Part shown: in pieces, positions 15,701-23,365 of the stretch
Numbering within the stretch: the first letter of the stretch is position 1
Layout: the number at the start of each line of letters is the position of its first letter
Assembly: GCF_014873915.1 (NCBI RefSeq)
Contig: NZ_JADBEJ010000004.1
Location: forward strand, 186,001-250,000
Length of the DNA: 64,000 nucleotides
Reading direction: 5' to 3'
Origin: Amycolatopsis roodepoortensis
GTDB lineage: Bacteria > Actinomycetota > Actinomycetes > Mycobacteriales > Pseudonocardiaceae
Program-made: the position numbers and the translations under genes
Notes under the pieces: model-generated
What the model was told of the DNA's origin: nothing
The model's database searches: none
The model's input: only the letters and a program-made list of their open reading frames with translations

Positions 15701-16719
15701 ACGTCCGGGACCTGTTCGCCAGCAGGCTGGAACTGAAGATCGGTGATCCCATCGACTCCGTCATCGACCGACGCGCGGCGATGAGTGTTCCGCCCGACGC
15801 TCCGGGCCGCGGAATCTCCATGAGCGGGCATCAGATGCTCGTGGCGCTGCCCAGGATCGACGGCGTCACCGATACGGACGACCTGTCCAGGGGTGTGAGC
15901 GAACTCGTCGAGGCGGTCAAGGCCGCGTGGCCAGGCGCTCCCGCGCCTTCGGTGCGGCTACTGCCCGGCGTGTTCCCGTATGAGGAACTCCCCGCGAAGG
16001 ACGAGATCACCGGGACGGAGGCCGGGCTCGCGGTCGGCATCCACGAGCACGACCTCTCCCCGATGCGGCACGACTTCGCGGCGGACCCGCACTTCTTCCT
16101 GCTCGCCGACACCCAATGCGGAAAGACCTCCTTCCTGCGGACGCTGGCCCGCCGGATCGAAACCACCTACCAGCCCTCGGAAGCCCGGATCGTGCTGGTG
16201 GACCACCGGCGCGGGCTCCTCGGTGAGATCGGCGACGAATACCTTCTCGGCTACGGCACCAACGACTCGCATAGTTCCGGGCTGATGACCGAGGTCGCCG
16301 CTTCGCTTGCCAAGCGGCTTCCGGGGCCGGACGTCACACCGGAGCAACTGCGGGCCAGGAACTGGTGGCACGGGCCGGAGATCTTCGTTCTGGTGGATGA
16401 CTACGACATGGTGGCCACCCACGAGAACCACCCGCTGATGCCCCTCCTGCCGCTGGTCGCGCAAGGCTCGGACATCGGCTTGCACGTCGTGCTCGCCCGC
16501 CGTTCCGGTGGTGCCGGCCGCGGACTGTTCGAACCCTTTCTCACCCGGCTGAGGGAAGTCGGTACCCCTGGCCTGATGATGTCCGGCGACCGCGACGAAG
16601 GTCCGCTGCTCGGCGGGATGCGTGCCCAGGTACTGCCGCCCGGCCGCGGCTGGCTGATCGACCGTCGTGGGCACAAGGGCCTGGTCCAGCTCGCGTGGCT
16701 TCCGCCGCGGCATCCCTGA
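12736..16719 (+). CDS. eccC: Type VII secretion ATPase EccC (fused EccCa/EccCb)
   Basis: A 1327-residue FtsK/SpoIIIE-family motor that drives ESX substrate export. The cytosolic N-terminus (PAGELLLQAPPEIPPPPGRQ) is followed by two membrane helices at about 40-85. Three ATPase domains follow with Walker A sites GATGSGKS (K486), GAPQTGKS (K842) and ADTQCGKT (K1130). Walker B-like strands are LLVICDEFSELL, VFLVVDGWQTL and IFVLVDDYDMV; the second lacks the usual acidic pair and may be regulatory. The start could be GTG 12736 or ATG 12742; neither has a strong ribosome site. The gene heads a plus-strand run of five genes to 20274. Confidence 0.95.
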   Translation: MSMATVVVKRPARKPAPEMPAGELLLQAPPEIPPPPGRQWTQVLTVLPMVAMMAAMLLMYSGSMAGSMRFVIFGMMGVGMLGMVAMSFLQGGGPSKREMGHARRKYLRHLAQHRLRLRRSVRGQRRTMEYLHPDPASLWSLAASYRLWERRKDDQDFAIARIGTGPQAPAATLVAPDTKPLEELEPLSALALRRFIATYSTVGRLPIAIAVNGFSRIHLRGDRAAALGLLRAVLAQLVTLQSPDDVRIAICVSEDRRPDWEWVKWLPHALHPERTDALGALRLVAPSVQALESMLEEELSKRPRFDPEADIRVPGPHLVVVLDGGAVAGSDHLMTGGGVEGVSIVDLTTMPPRALDRTTVVLDVDADGDLVSETSDGEAPLGRADFLGVVAAEGLARQLAPLRLTAGLRGDTPMSTELGLAELLDLGDPYEFDPADTWEPRPNRDRLRVKLGIQADGVPIEIDLKESAQDGMGPHGLLIGATGSGKSELLRTLVLALAVTHPPSSLNFALVDFKGGATFTRLDTLPHTSAVITNLADELHLVDRMTDAINGELIRRQELLRAAGNFSSLRDYEKARAAGAPLPEVPTLLVICDEFSELLSAKPDFIDMFVQIGRVGRSLGVHLLLASQRLEEGRLRGLETHLSYRIGLRTFSEMESRAVLGVTDAFKLPRAPGHGFLKVGTDQMDRFRSAYVSGVYQRATGGGVTASTGEQLMLQEYTTSYLGAEIDTGEEEMDDQAAENDAAVGETLLDILVDRLAGQGVPAHQVWLPPLADSPTLDGLLPELVAHPQRGLTADSTTMAGSLRPVLGTVDRPFEQRRDPLVLDLSGAAGHVLVIGAPQTGKSTMVRTLVTSLALTHTPRETQFYCLDFGGGTLASIAGLPHVAGVCGRLDTGAVRRTVAEVATLLAQRERMFAEHQIDGIVTYRRLRAEGQFAEQQHGDVFLVVDGWQTLRNDFPDLEETVGDIAARGLSYGVHVVAACSRSFDLRMNVRDLFASRLELKIGDPIDSVIDRRAAMSVPPDAPGRGISMSGHQMLVALPRIDGVTDTDDLSRGVSELVEAVKAAWPGAPAPSVRLLPGVFPYEELPAKDEITGTEAGLAVGIHEHDLSPMRHDFAADPHFFLLADTQCGKTSFLRTLARRIETTYQPSEARIVLVDHRRGLLGEIGDEYLLGYGTNDSHSSGLMTEVAASLAKRLPGPDVTPEQLRARNWWHGPEIFVLVDDYDMVATHENHPLMPLLPLVAQGSDIGLHVVLARRSGGAGRGLFEPFLTRLREVGTPGLMMSGDRDEGPLLGGMRAQVLPPGRGWLIDRRGHKGLVQLAWLPPRHP

Positions 16720-16816
16720 GGTATGGCCGGAAGCTGCCGGAGGCCCCACCGGGGCTCGTGGTGGTGTTTGGCTTTCGGTGCACGACTGGGTTTTCACCGC
16801 TGTTCCGGGAGGGAAC

Positions 16817-17227
16817 ATGGGAATCAACGCTTATTTGCCCGCCATCCAGAAGTTCGCCGACACGGTCTCGCAGCAGGCGTCGAGCCCGCCGAGTATCGAC
16901 CGGCCGTTGAACGACGGCTGCGGTGAAATGGCGGAATGCGGGCTGCTCGCCACCGCCGACCGGGAAAGCACCGAGGCTCTGCGGAATTTCTTGACCGCCG
17001 CCGAGAAAGGTGTCCGTGGGTACATCTCCATCGCACGGCAAAGCCTGAGCACCTACCAGAACGCGAGCGAGGCCGCCGTCTGGGAGCTGACGAAGAGGTC
17101 ACGGCCGGACGAATCCCGTGTCCCTGTCGAGGGACTGGCGCCCACCACGCTGGGACCGAGCCCGCTGGCGCCCGTCGCGGTCTTGCAGCCGGGAACGGGC
17201 ACCGTGCTCGACCTCCTGCCGCATTGA
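16817..17227 (+). CDS. Small ESX-locus protein, possible secreted substrate
   Basis: A 136-residue protein started by ATG 16817 with GGGAGGG 3 bases upstream. The first 95 residues are predicted helical (PAIQKFADTVSQQA, then ESTEALRNFLTAAEKGVRGY and ARQSLSTYQNASEAAVWELT); the remainder is a Pro/Leu-rich tail. It has neither signal peptide nor membrane helix. Its helical hairpin-like body and place between eccC and a PPE-like gene fit an ESX-secreted or ESX-chaperone protein. No named family is recognised. The 97-base gap after eccC shows no clear hairpin, so read-through from eccC is likely. Confidence 0.65.
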   Translation: MGINAYLPAIQKFADTVSQQASSPPSIDRPLNDGCGEMAECGLLATADRESTEALRNFLTAAEKGVRGYISIARQSLSTYQNASEAAVWELTKRSRPDESRVPVEGLAPTTLGPSPLAPVAVLQPGTGTVLDLLPH

Positions 17228-17258
17228 TTCCTCCGCGCCGAGCAACCCGGGAGTTTCG

Positions 17259-18635
17259 ATGAGCTATTGCCAGACCCCGTTCAAAGACCAGGTGAGAATT
17301 CTCCGGGCCGAAATCGCGCACACCCGGCCCCGGCTCCATGCCGCCAAGAAGATGTGGACGGACGCCGAAAGATGGATCGACCGCACACACATGATGCTCC
17401 GGGACGCGGCGGACGTCGTGTCTTCGGGCTGGCTGGACCGGCCAGGGGAAGAGTTCGTGGATCGGCTGAGGGCCAACTGCCTCTACTCCTTCGGATCGTG
17501 GGGAGGTTTGGAAGGGTCGAAGGACACCAAACTCCCCTCGTTCGCGGGCACGCTGTTCGGTCAGCCGGTCGACGGCGGCATCACGGCATCGGGTGTGGTC
17601 ACCCAGCTGGACATGGCCGACGCTCAGCTCGTGGTCGGCGCCTTCGTCGCGGCGGGTGAGATCTCCAAGGTCGAGCAGAACGCCGATTACACGCCTCAGG
17701 CCCAGGAGAACCTCGGCAGGAAACTGGACGAAATCGCGACCCAATATCGGGTGACCGCCCAGGCGATGCTCGCTGCCCGCGGTCGCGCCTGGGACGGTCC
17801 GAGCGCCGAAGCCGGCTCCGGCCTCCCCGACAACGGCGCGGTACCTTCGGCAGCCGGAACCGGCGGTCCGAACCAGAACGGCGCGCCGGTCGACCCGGGC
17901 ACACCCGAGGTTCCGGGCGAGCCGAGCCCGCAGAATCCGCAAGAAAGCCCCAGCTCGCTCGAACAGGCTTCGAACGCGCTGAGCGCGTTGAGCCAGGCCG
18001 CCGAGTCCGCGCAACAGTTGCTGGGCAACGGCTCCTCCGTGAACCTGCCCGACCCCAACGCGATCGATCCCGGGGATTGGACGCTTCCGCCTTACGACGG
18101 CTCCGCCTATCCGGGGCTCGAAGACCCTCTCGGCGCGCCGGGTGGCTCGGGTATGCCGAGCCTGGCGGGTGGCGGCGGCTTGCCGGGTTCCGGCGGTGGG
18201 CTGGGCGGCCTCGGCGGTATGCCCGCCATCCCGGACCTGAACGGTTCACCGGGAGGCGCGGCGGCAGGCGTCGGCTCGATGCCCGGGATCGCTTCCGCGG
18301 GAACGGCGGGAAGCTCCGGCTCCGCCTCGGGCGCCGGAGGAATGCCGCCACCGATGGTGCCACCCAACGGTGGCGGGAAGAACTCGCCATCGGGCATCAA
18401 ACCGGGCGACGCGGAACACCCCGGCTCGAGCAGGCAGCGCGGGCCGAAGGGCGGTGGCACCCCCGGTGTCACGCTCCTCGGCCGGTCGCGAGGGGGCGGC
18501 ACCCGGCCGGCCACGGCGCAACGCCGGTGGGACACCGAGAACGACACCGTCCAGTTGCTCGACGACGAGCTGTGGCAAGTGCAGGAAACGACCGATTCGC
18601 ACGGCAAACCGGCGAAGTACCGCGCCGGACACTGA
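17259..18635 (+). CDS. PPE/EspB-like ESX substrate with VQxLDxxLW tail
   Basis: A 458-residue protein. Residues 1-180 are helical and begin with an alpha-hairpin of the type A..MWTDAERWIDR, similar to WXG100-like or PPE N-termini. Residues about 190-420 are a Gly/Pro/Ser-rich low-complexity region (GGGGLPGSGGGLGGLGG). The C-terminus carries DTVQLLDDELWQVQ about 30 residues from the end. The same motif ends the 401-residue protein at 19069, which also shares the N-terminal pattern. It is spaced 31 bases from the gene upstream and 11 bases from the next. The design matches large ESX substrates such as EspB; export is inferred. Confidence 0.7.
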   Translation: MSYCQTPFKDQVRILRAEIAHTRPRLHAAKKMWTDAERWIDRTHMMLRDAADVVSSGWLDRPGEEFVDRLRANCLYSFGSWGGLEGSKDTKLPSFAGTLFGQPVDGGITASGVVTQLDMADAQLVVGAFVAAGEISKVEQNADYTPQAQENLGRKLDEIATQYRVTAQAMLAARGRAWDGPSAEAGSGLPDNGAVPSAAGTGGPNQNGAPVDPGTPEVPGEPSPQNPQESPSSLEQASNALSALSQAAESAQQLLGNGSSVNLPDPNAIDPGDWTLPPYDGSAYPGLEDPLGAPGGSGMPSLAGGGGLPGSGGGLGGLGGMPAIPDLNGSPGGAAAGVGSMPGIASAGTAGSSGSASGAGGMPPPMVPPNGGGKNSPSGIKPGDAEHPGSSRQRGPKGGGTPGVTLLGRSRGGGTRPATAQRRWDTENDTVQLLDDELWQVQETTDSHGKPAKYRAGH

Positions 18636-18646
18636 GGAGGGGGCAT

Positions 18647-19057
18647 ATGCCCGGAACCGAGATCAACGGCAACATCACCGCGATGAGCGCGGTGTCCCAG
18701 CAACTCAGCGCACCGGACCTGCCACCTTCACTGGCGAGGCTCGGCACCATGCCCAGCCTCGCGGGACTGTTCGAGGGCATCGCGATGTCCGTACTGGACA
18801 AGGCCGCGACCGCCAGCATGAGCGCGTTCATGGGGAAGGTGACCGAGGACATCGCGACCTTCTCCGGCAAGACCAGGACGGCCGCGATCACCTACAGCGC
18901 CGCCGACGTGGCCAGCGCACTGGAACTGGCAGGCAAGGCGACCAAGGTCATCAAGCAGGGCGTGGACTTCGTGAAACAGTCCTCGGCCGCCCAGCCCGGC
19001 GAAGAGAAACCGTCCACCACCGAACCCTCCGGCGAAAACCCGCCGGCCTCCGTCTGA
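18647..19057 (+). CDS. EspC-like small ESX-associated protein
   Basis: A 136-residue protein started by ATG 18647 with a strong GAGGAGGGGG site. It is helical, with MSAVSQQLSAPDLPPSLARL at the front, then a helix carrying TFSGKTRTAAITYSAADVAS. This resembles the end of EspC/DUF2580 proteins, which have a short helical pair and a Y...D motif. A long C-terminal helix and an acidic, Pro-rich tail follow. In mycobacteria EspC is co-secreted with ESX substrates. Here it sits between two PPE/EspB-like genes with 11-base gaps on both sides, so the three are very likely one transcript and possibly one secretion complex. Confidence 0.65.
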   Translation: MPGTEINGNITAMSAVSQQLSAPDLPPSLARLGTMPSLAGLFEGIAMSVLDKAATASMSAFMGKVTEDIATFSGKTRTAAITYSAADVASALELAGKATKVIKQGVDFVKQSSAAQPGEEKPSTTEPSGENPPASV

Positions 19058-19068
19058 GGAGCCGAACC

Positions 19069-20274
19069 ATGACCGCCGTTTACAACGCGTTCCCCATGGA
19101 AGTTCTCATGGGGATGATCCGGGCCGAGTTCGCGAACGTTTCCACCCTTCACGACGCGGCGAGGATGTGGACCGAAGCACGGGCGTGGATCGAGGAAGCG
19201 CAAGTACAGCTCAACAGCAGGATCAGCGAGCTCACTCCTGAGTGGACAGACAACAACGGCCGCCAGCTCCAGGAGAAGATGGAGCGCTCGGCCGCCGAGC
19301 TGAAATTCTGGGGAGACCGCATCGACCTGGCCAAACCCGCGGAGACCTTGACGACGCTGGCGTCCGGGATCACGGAGACGCACGCGACGATGCTGGGGAT
19401 GGAGGCCGCGTACTCGGCGGCCGTCGCGGCGTCGCTCCTCAATCCGTTCGCCGCCATGGAAGCCCTGGCCATCCAGCAGGCCGCCGGGAGCAAGATGACC
19501 CAGCTCGGCGGGGAGTTCGACCTGTCGATGCTGCAGGTGGTCGAAGCGTCCGGGATCAAGTCGCCCGACCATATGGTGCCGACGGCCGCCCCTTCCGCCG
19601 AAGGCAACACCCCTGCCGATTTCATCGCGGCCGCCCAAGCCGGCATGGACACGCTGAACGAATTCCAAGGGCTGGGCGAGTCACTGGGTGCCGGTGGCGG
19701 CAGCTCGGCCGTCTCTCTCCCGGAAATTCCTGGCTACGACGGCTCTTCCGGTGTTTCGCTCGCCGGCCTCGCTCCGCTGCCGCCCTCGGCGAACGCGCTC
19801 TCTCCGCTCGGAGGGCTACCCGGTGGTTCCGGCTCCGCGCCGGTCTCGGCGGGATTGCTGGGTGGTTTCGGCGTCGCGGGCGGTATGGCCGGGCTACCGG
19901 TGGCGGCCAAGCCGGTCGGGGCGAAGAAGGCACCCAGTCTCGCGTCCGAGGTCCTTCCGGGCACCGCCGCGTCGTCCGGCGCGAAGGCGAGCGCCAGCCC
20001 GATGTCGCCGATGATGCCGCCCAGCGCGGGCGGGCAGTCCACGGCGGGCACGCTGCGTCCCGGCTCGAGCGACCAGCCGACGGGACGAAACGGTGCGTCG
20101 CGCAGGACGTCGTCCGGCGGTAGCGACGGCGTTCCGGCGAAGCTGCGCGGCCGGGCCGCCAACGGCAATCCCGACGCGGGGTTCACGCTGACGCGCGGCC
20201 AGCGGCCGGGTGAGTCGGAGTCGGGTTCGGTGCAGATGCTCGACGAAGACCTCTGGCGGCCGACCTCCCGCTGA
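19069..20274 (+). CDS. Second PPE/EspB-like ESX substrate with VQxLDxxLW tail
   Basis: A 401-residue protein. Residues 1-185 are helical: AARMWTEARAWIEEAQVQLN then ISELTPEWTDNNGRQLQEKM, where W-T-D sits in the WXG-like turn. A Gly/Ser/Pro/Ala-rich region spans about 210-370. The final residues are SGSVQMLDEDLWRPTSR, matching the tail of the 458-residue protein two genes upstream. Its N-terminal domain is PPE/WXG100-like, so it is a likely substrate. It is the last gene of the eccC run and is followed at once by a 24-bp-stem hairpin terminator. Confidence 0.72.
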   Translation: MTAVYNAFPMEVLMGMIRAEFANVSTLHDAARMWTEARAWIEEAQVQLNSRISELTPEWTDNNGRQLQEKMERSAAELKFWGDRIDLAKPAETLTTLASGITETHATMLGMEAAYSAAVAASLLNPFAAMEALAIQQAAGSKMTQLGGEFDLSMLQVVEASGIKSPDHMVPTAAPSAEGNTPADFIAAAQAGMDTLNEFQGLGESLGAGGGSSAVSLPEIPGYDGSSGVSLAGLAPLPPSANALSPLGGLPGGSGSAPVSAGLLGGFGVAGGMAGLPVAAKPVGAKKAPSLASEVLPGTAASSGAKASASPMSPMMPPSAGGQSTAGTLRPGSSDQPTGRNGASRRTSSGGSDGVPAKLRGRAANGNPDAGFTLTRGQRPGESESGSVQMLDEDLWRPTSR

Positions 20275-20282
20275 ACCGCTTG

Positions 20283-20335
20283 TACGTGAAGGCCCCCTTC
20301 ACTGCGTCCAGCGCAGTGAAGGGGGCCTTCACGTA
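20283..20335. terminator. Long GTGAAGG-type hairpin terminator
   Basis: Perfect 24-bp arms (20283-20306 and 20312-20335) with a 5-base loop. The core is TACGTGAAGGCCCCCTTC. It lies 9 bases after the last ESX substrate gene and faces the 3' end of eccB. Related hairpins recur at 34154 and 41443. Confidence 0.75.
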
Positions 20336-20368
20336 TTCGCGTATGTCGCGTGCTTGAAGGCGCAACTT

Positions 20369-20412
20369 GCGTGTTTGGAGGCGTAACTCGTGAGTTACGC
20401 CTCCAAACACGC
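20369..20412. repeat. Perfect 21-bp inverted repeat between convergent genes
   Basis: GCGTGTTTGGAGGCGTAACTC (20369-20389) pairs exactly with 20392-20412 across two bases. Partial repeats of the half-site flank it (GCGTGCTTGAAGGCGCAACT before it and GCGAGTTACGCCT after it), so three or four related units are packed into about 80 bases. It adjoins the terminator at 20283. Confidence 0.65.
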
Positions 20413-20442
20413 GAGTTACGCCTAGGGACACGCGAATCGCGG

Positions 20443-21876
20443 TCAGCCGCCCAGGGTTTGCCGCCGCGCGGCGGCCGGGTCGAGGCTCGGGCCTTCGGGC
20501 AGCCGAGCGACCAAACCGGCGGGAAGGCGCACCGGGCGCGCCGACGGGTAGCCGAGCATCTTCAACACGTCGGGTGAAGCCAGCGGGTAGCGGCGCCCCA
20601 TATCGGTCACGACGGTCAGCGTTCCAACGGCGGCAGAAGACGAGGGCATCGCCTCGACGACGATCGCGCTGCCGGGCGGCACGTGGACGCGGTCCGCGAG
20701 CGGGGTCCCGGTGGCGGTCCGGCGGGCGGTGGTGGACATCGGGTCCGCGGCGGGCATCGCGGGGTCGACGGTCAGCGCGGGGGTCGCGGAGCCGTCGCCG
20801 AAGGTGGCGCACACGGTGGCGTCCTGATCGCGCAGGCGAGCGATGGCCGGGCGGGTGGCGGGTGCGGCCCCCGCGTCGGCGCGGACCGGGTCCAGCTGCC
20901 GTGACATGGTCGCCAGCGAGGGCGGCAGCGGCACGGTCTTCGGTTCGGCGCCGGGATAGGCGGCGAGCATCTGGGCGCTCGCGCGCTGGACGTCGTACTG
21001 CAGTTCGGTGATGGGGCGCAAGGCATCCCGCTCGGCGAGGTAGTGCTGCTGCCCGCCGCCGGAGGTCTGCACCATCAGCAGCATCCCGTTCCGGATGTCG
21101 GTCCGGCCGGGCACCGCGGTGGACACCTCACCCGCGGCCGCGACCGGCAGCGGGCCGATCGGCGTGCCTTCCGGGAGCACGTCGAGCCACGCCCGGCCCA
21201 CCCGCGCCCACGGCTCGGCGGTCAGCGCGAGCCCGGTGCCGACGGCGCCGTAGTCGTTGATCCGGTGCCGGTGCCCGCGCCACACGACGAACCGGTCACC
21301 GGTCGACGTCGATTCCACCAGCAGCGCCTGGTCCCCCAGTTCCGCGCCGCCCGACGGTGACGCGCCGGCCAGCAGGACCGATTCCTCGATCCGGCTGCCC
21401 GCCAGGTCGCTCGCGGGCGCCGAGCACAGCGACCACGATCCGGTGAGCAGCTTTTCCGGGCCGGGCAGGCCGTCCGGCGCGTCGGCGATGCCGATCCGGG
21501 GCCCTCGCGGGACTCCGGCGAGCGAATCGCGCGAAACCCGTTCCGTGGTGCCGTGTTCGCCGAGCAGCAACAGGGCGGACGCGTAGTTCGCGACGGGGTG
21601 AAGCCGTTCGTCGAGATAGACGTACCGCGTCCCGCTCTCCTTTTCCACGATGACGGCGGCGTTCTTGCGCCAGGCGTTGTTCCCGCCGGGCACGATCATC
21701 CCGTAGACCCCGACGCACGCCAGCGCCACGATCGCCAGCGCGACACTGGCGAACGCGGCACCGGACGGCCGCCGGAACGGTGGCTGCTCCGGATCGGTCT
21801 CCCTCGTCACGAGCGCGGAGATGGCGCGCTGCACCAGGAATTGGTACGCCTGCAGTTGATCCCGTTTGGACGCCAT
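20443..21876 (-). CDS. eccB: Type VII secretion membrane protein EccB
   Basis: A 477-residue protein starting MASKRDQLQAYQFLVQRAI, the conserved EccB cytosolic helix. One membrane helix follows at about 41-60 and a large extracytoplasmic domain contains two spaced cysteines (LCSAPAS and TVCATFGD) that can form the EccB disulphide. The repeat-type R4 propeller-like fold is periplasmic in ESX complexes. Full length matches mycobacterial EccB (about 480-540 residues). It starts 5 bases after the eccD stop, so the two are one operon. Confidence 0.95.
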   Translation of the reverse strand: MASKRDQLQAYQFLVQRAISALVTRETDPEQPPFRRPSGAAFASVALAIVALACVGVYGMIVPGGNNAWRKNAAVIVEKESGTRYVYLDERLHPVANYASALLLLGEHGTTERVSRDSLAGVPRGPRIGIADAPDGLPGPEKLLTGSWSLCSAPASDLAGSRIEESVLLAGASPSGGAELGDQALLVESTSTGDRFVVWRGHRHRINDYGAVGTGLALTAEPWARVGRAWLDVLPEGTPIGPLPVAAAGEVSTAVPGRTDIRNGMLLMVQTSGGGQQHYLAERDALRPITELQYDVQRASAQMLAAYPGAEPKTVPLPPSLATMSRQLDPVRADAGAAPATRPAIARLRDQDATVCATFGDGSATPALTVDPAMPAADPMSTTARRTATGTPLADRVHVPPGSAIVVEAMPSSSAAVGTLTVVTDMGRRYPLASPDVLKMLGYPSARPVRLPAGLVARLPEGPSLDPAAARRQTLGG

Positions 21877-21880
21877 GGTT

Positions 21881-23263
21881 TCAGCCCCCCAGCCCGCGCA
21901 CGTAGCCGTACAGCCCGAGCACCGAACACGCCACCGGGACGACGGCGATCGTCAGCAGGATCTCGAAGTATTCGGCGATCCGGCCGAGATACGGGTTGGC
22001 GGCGCGGGTGCTCAGCACGACACCGGAGGCGATCACGCCCGCCGCAACCGCCAAGGACAGCGGCCCGGCCACGACGAGCAGCAGCGAGCGGTCCGCCATG
22101 AGCGGGCCCGCCAGCAGGCAGCCGGCGCCGAAGATCCCGGTCACCAGCACCAGCAGCCGCTGCCGCAGGATCGGGTACAACCGCGCTCGCACCAGAAAAC
22201 CGGCCGCGAGCAGGGCGACGAGCACGACCGCGGCCTCGCTGTCGCTGCGGATCAGCTGCAGCTGGCAGTACATGACGACGATCGCCGCGCCGCCCAGCAT
22301 CCCGGTGAGCAGCGCGTCCGCCCTGGCGACGGCGGCGTGCACGAGCTCGAGCGGCGGCTGGGGATCGTCGCGGACCAGGTCCGCGGTCGAGCGCGGCAGC
22401 ACCGGCATCGGCACCCGGCCGAGCCGCAGCGCCAGCGGCGCGAACGTGGTCGAGAGCACGAGGACCCCGCCGCCGATCACGGCCGCCGATCGATACCCGG
22501 CCAGGTCGTCGAAAGTGGCGAGCCAGCCGCCGAGCACCCCGAGCAGGCCGACGGTGGCGGCGCCCGCGAACAGTTCGGGCGCGGCGATCACCCCGAGATG
22601 GCCGACGACGGCCGCGAGCAGCAGCGCCGCGCTCGCCAGCAGCAGATGGCCGGCGGACAGCGCGCCGATCGGGTCGTCACCCGCCAGCAGGAGCCCGCCA
22701 CCGGTGAAGGCGAACGGAAGCGCGACGGCGGCGAGCACCGCCCCGGCACCGGCGTCGCGCAGTGCCCGCGCGAGCAGGACACCGGCGGCCAGCAGCAGCG
22801 CGGAGACCGCCAGCGCCCAGGCCGCCGGTGACGTCCACGGCGGGCCGGCGCGCAGGACGGCGAGCAGGCCGAACGACATCGCCACCCCGCCGGCGGCCAG
22901 TCCGGCCTGCCGCGTGTGCCGCGGCCCCCATGCCTTGCCGGTGCGACCGGACCCGGTGGCGATCGCGTCCACCAGGTCGTCGTACTCGGGCTCGGGCCAT
23001 TCGGCGCGGCGTGGCGTCAGATGGAGGATCTCCCCGTCCCGGACCCGGTGCGCGCCCAGCGTCCGGTCCAGATCGAAGGGGGTCCCGTCGGCGCGGCGCA
23101 ACTGCCAGCCGCCGCCGGCGACCCCGTCGTCCGCCATCCCCTCACCCGCCCGCGCGAGCAGGCCGGGAAGGATTTCGGCGACGGACGCGTGTTCCGGCAG
23201 CGCCATGTCGATGCGCCGGTGCGGAGTGGTGATGGTGACCCTGACCAGGCCGGCAGTCTGCAT
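21881..23263 (-). CDS. eccD: Type VII secretion integral membrane protein EccD
   Basis: A 460-residue protein. The first 90 residues are a YukD/ubiquitin-like cytosolic domain (VRVTITTPHRRIDMALPEHA, ending VRDGEILHLTPRRAE). The rest is a run of about 11 hydrophobic helices, such as AGLAAGGVAMSFGLLAVLRA and SLAVAAGVIASGVVL. EccD dimers form the membrane vestibule of the ESX pore. It precedes eccB by 4 bases and diverges from the kinase-like gene at 23366. Length and topology are usual for the family. Confidence 0.94.
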   Translation of the reverse strand: MQTAGLVRVTITTPHRRIDMALPEHASVAEILPGLLARAGEGMADDGVAGGGWQLRRADGTPFDLDRTLGAHRVRDGEILHLTPRRAEWPEPEYDDLVDAIATGSGRTGKAWGPRHTRQAGLAAGGVAMSFGLLAVLRAGPPWTSPAAWALAVSALLLAAGVLLARALRDAGAGAVLAAVALPFAFTGGGLLLAGDDPIGALSAGHLLLASAALLLAAVVGHLGVIAAPELFAGAATVGLLGVLGGWLATFDDLAGYRSAAVIGGGVLVLSTTFAPLALRLGRVPMPVLPRSTADLVRDDPQPPLELVHAAVARADALLTGMLGGAAIVVMYCQLQLIRSDSEAAVVLVALLAAGFLVRARLYPILRQRLLVLVTGIFGAGCLLAGPLMADRSLLLVVAGPLSLAVAAGVIASGVVLSTRAANPYLGRIAEYFEILLTIAVVPVACSVLGLYGYVRGLGG

Positions 23264-23365
23264 GGGAAAAGGGTCGGCCAGCGACCCGCCCGGCGGGCCC
23301 CGGCGGCAGGAACCTGCCGCGGGGAAAGTACTCCGGATCCGGTCTTCTTGCGCGACAATGGGGTC

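Noticed and set aside
13939..15831. Open frame of 630 codons on the minus strand opposite eccC
   Set aside because: Mirror of the EccC coding frame; composition is low-complexity and it has no ribosome site or family resemblance.
20283..20440. Short CRISPR-like array
   Set aside because: The repeats are inverted, not direct, with no regular spacers and no cas genes; they are hairpins.
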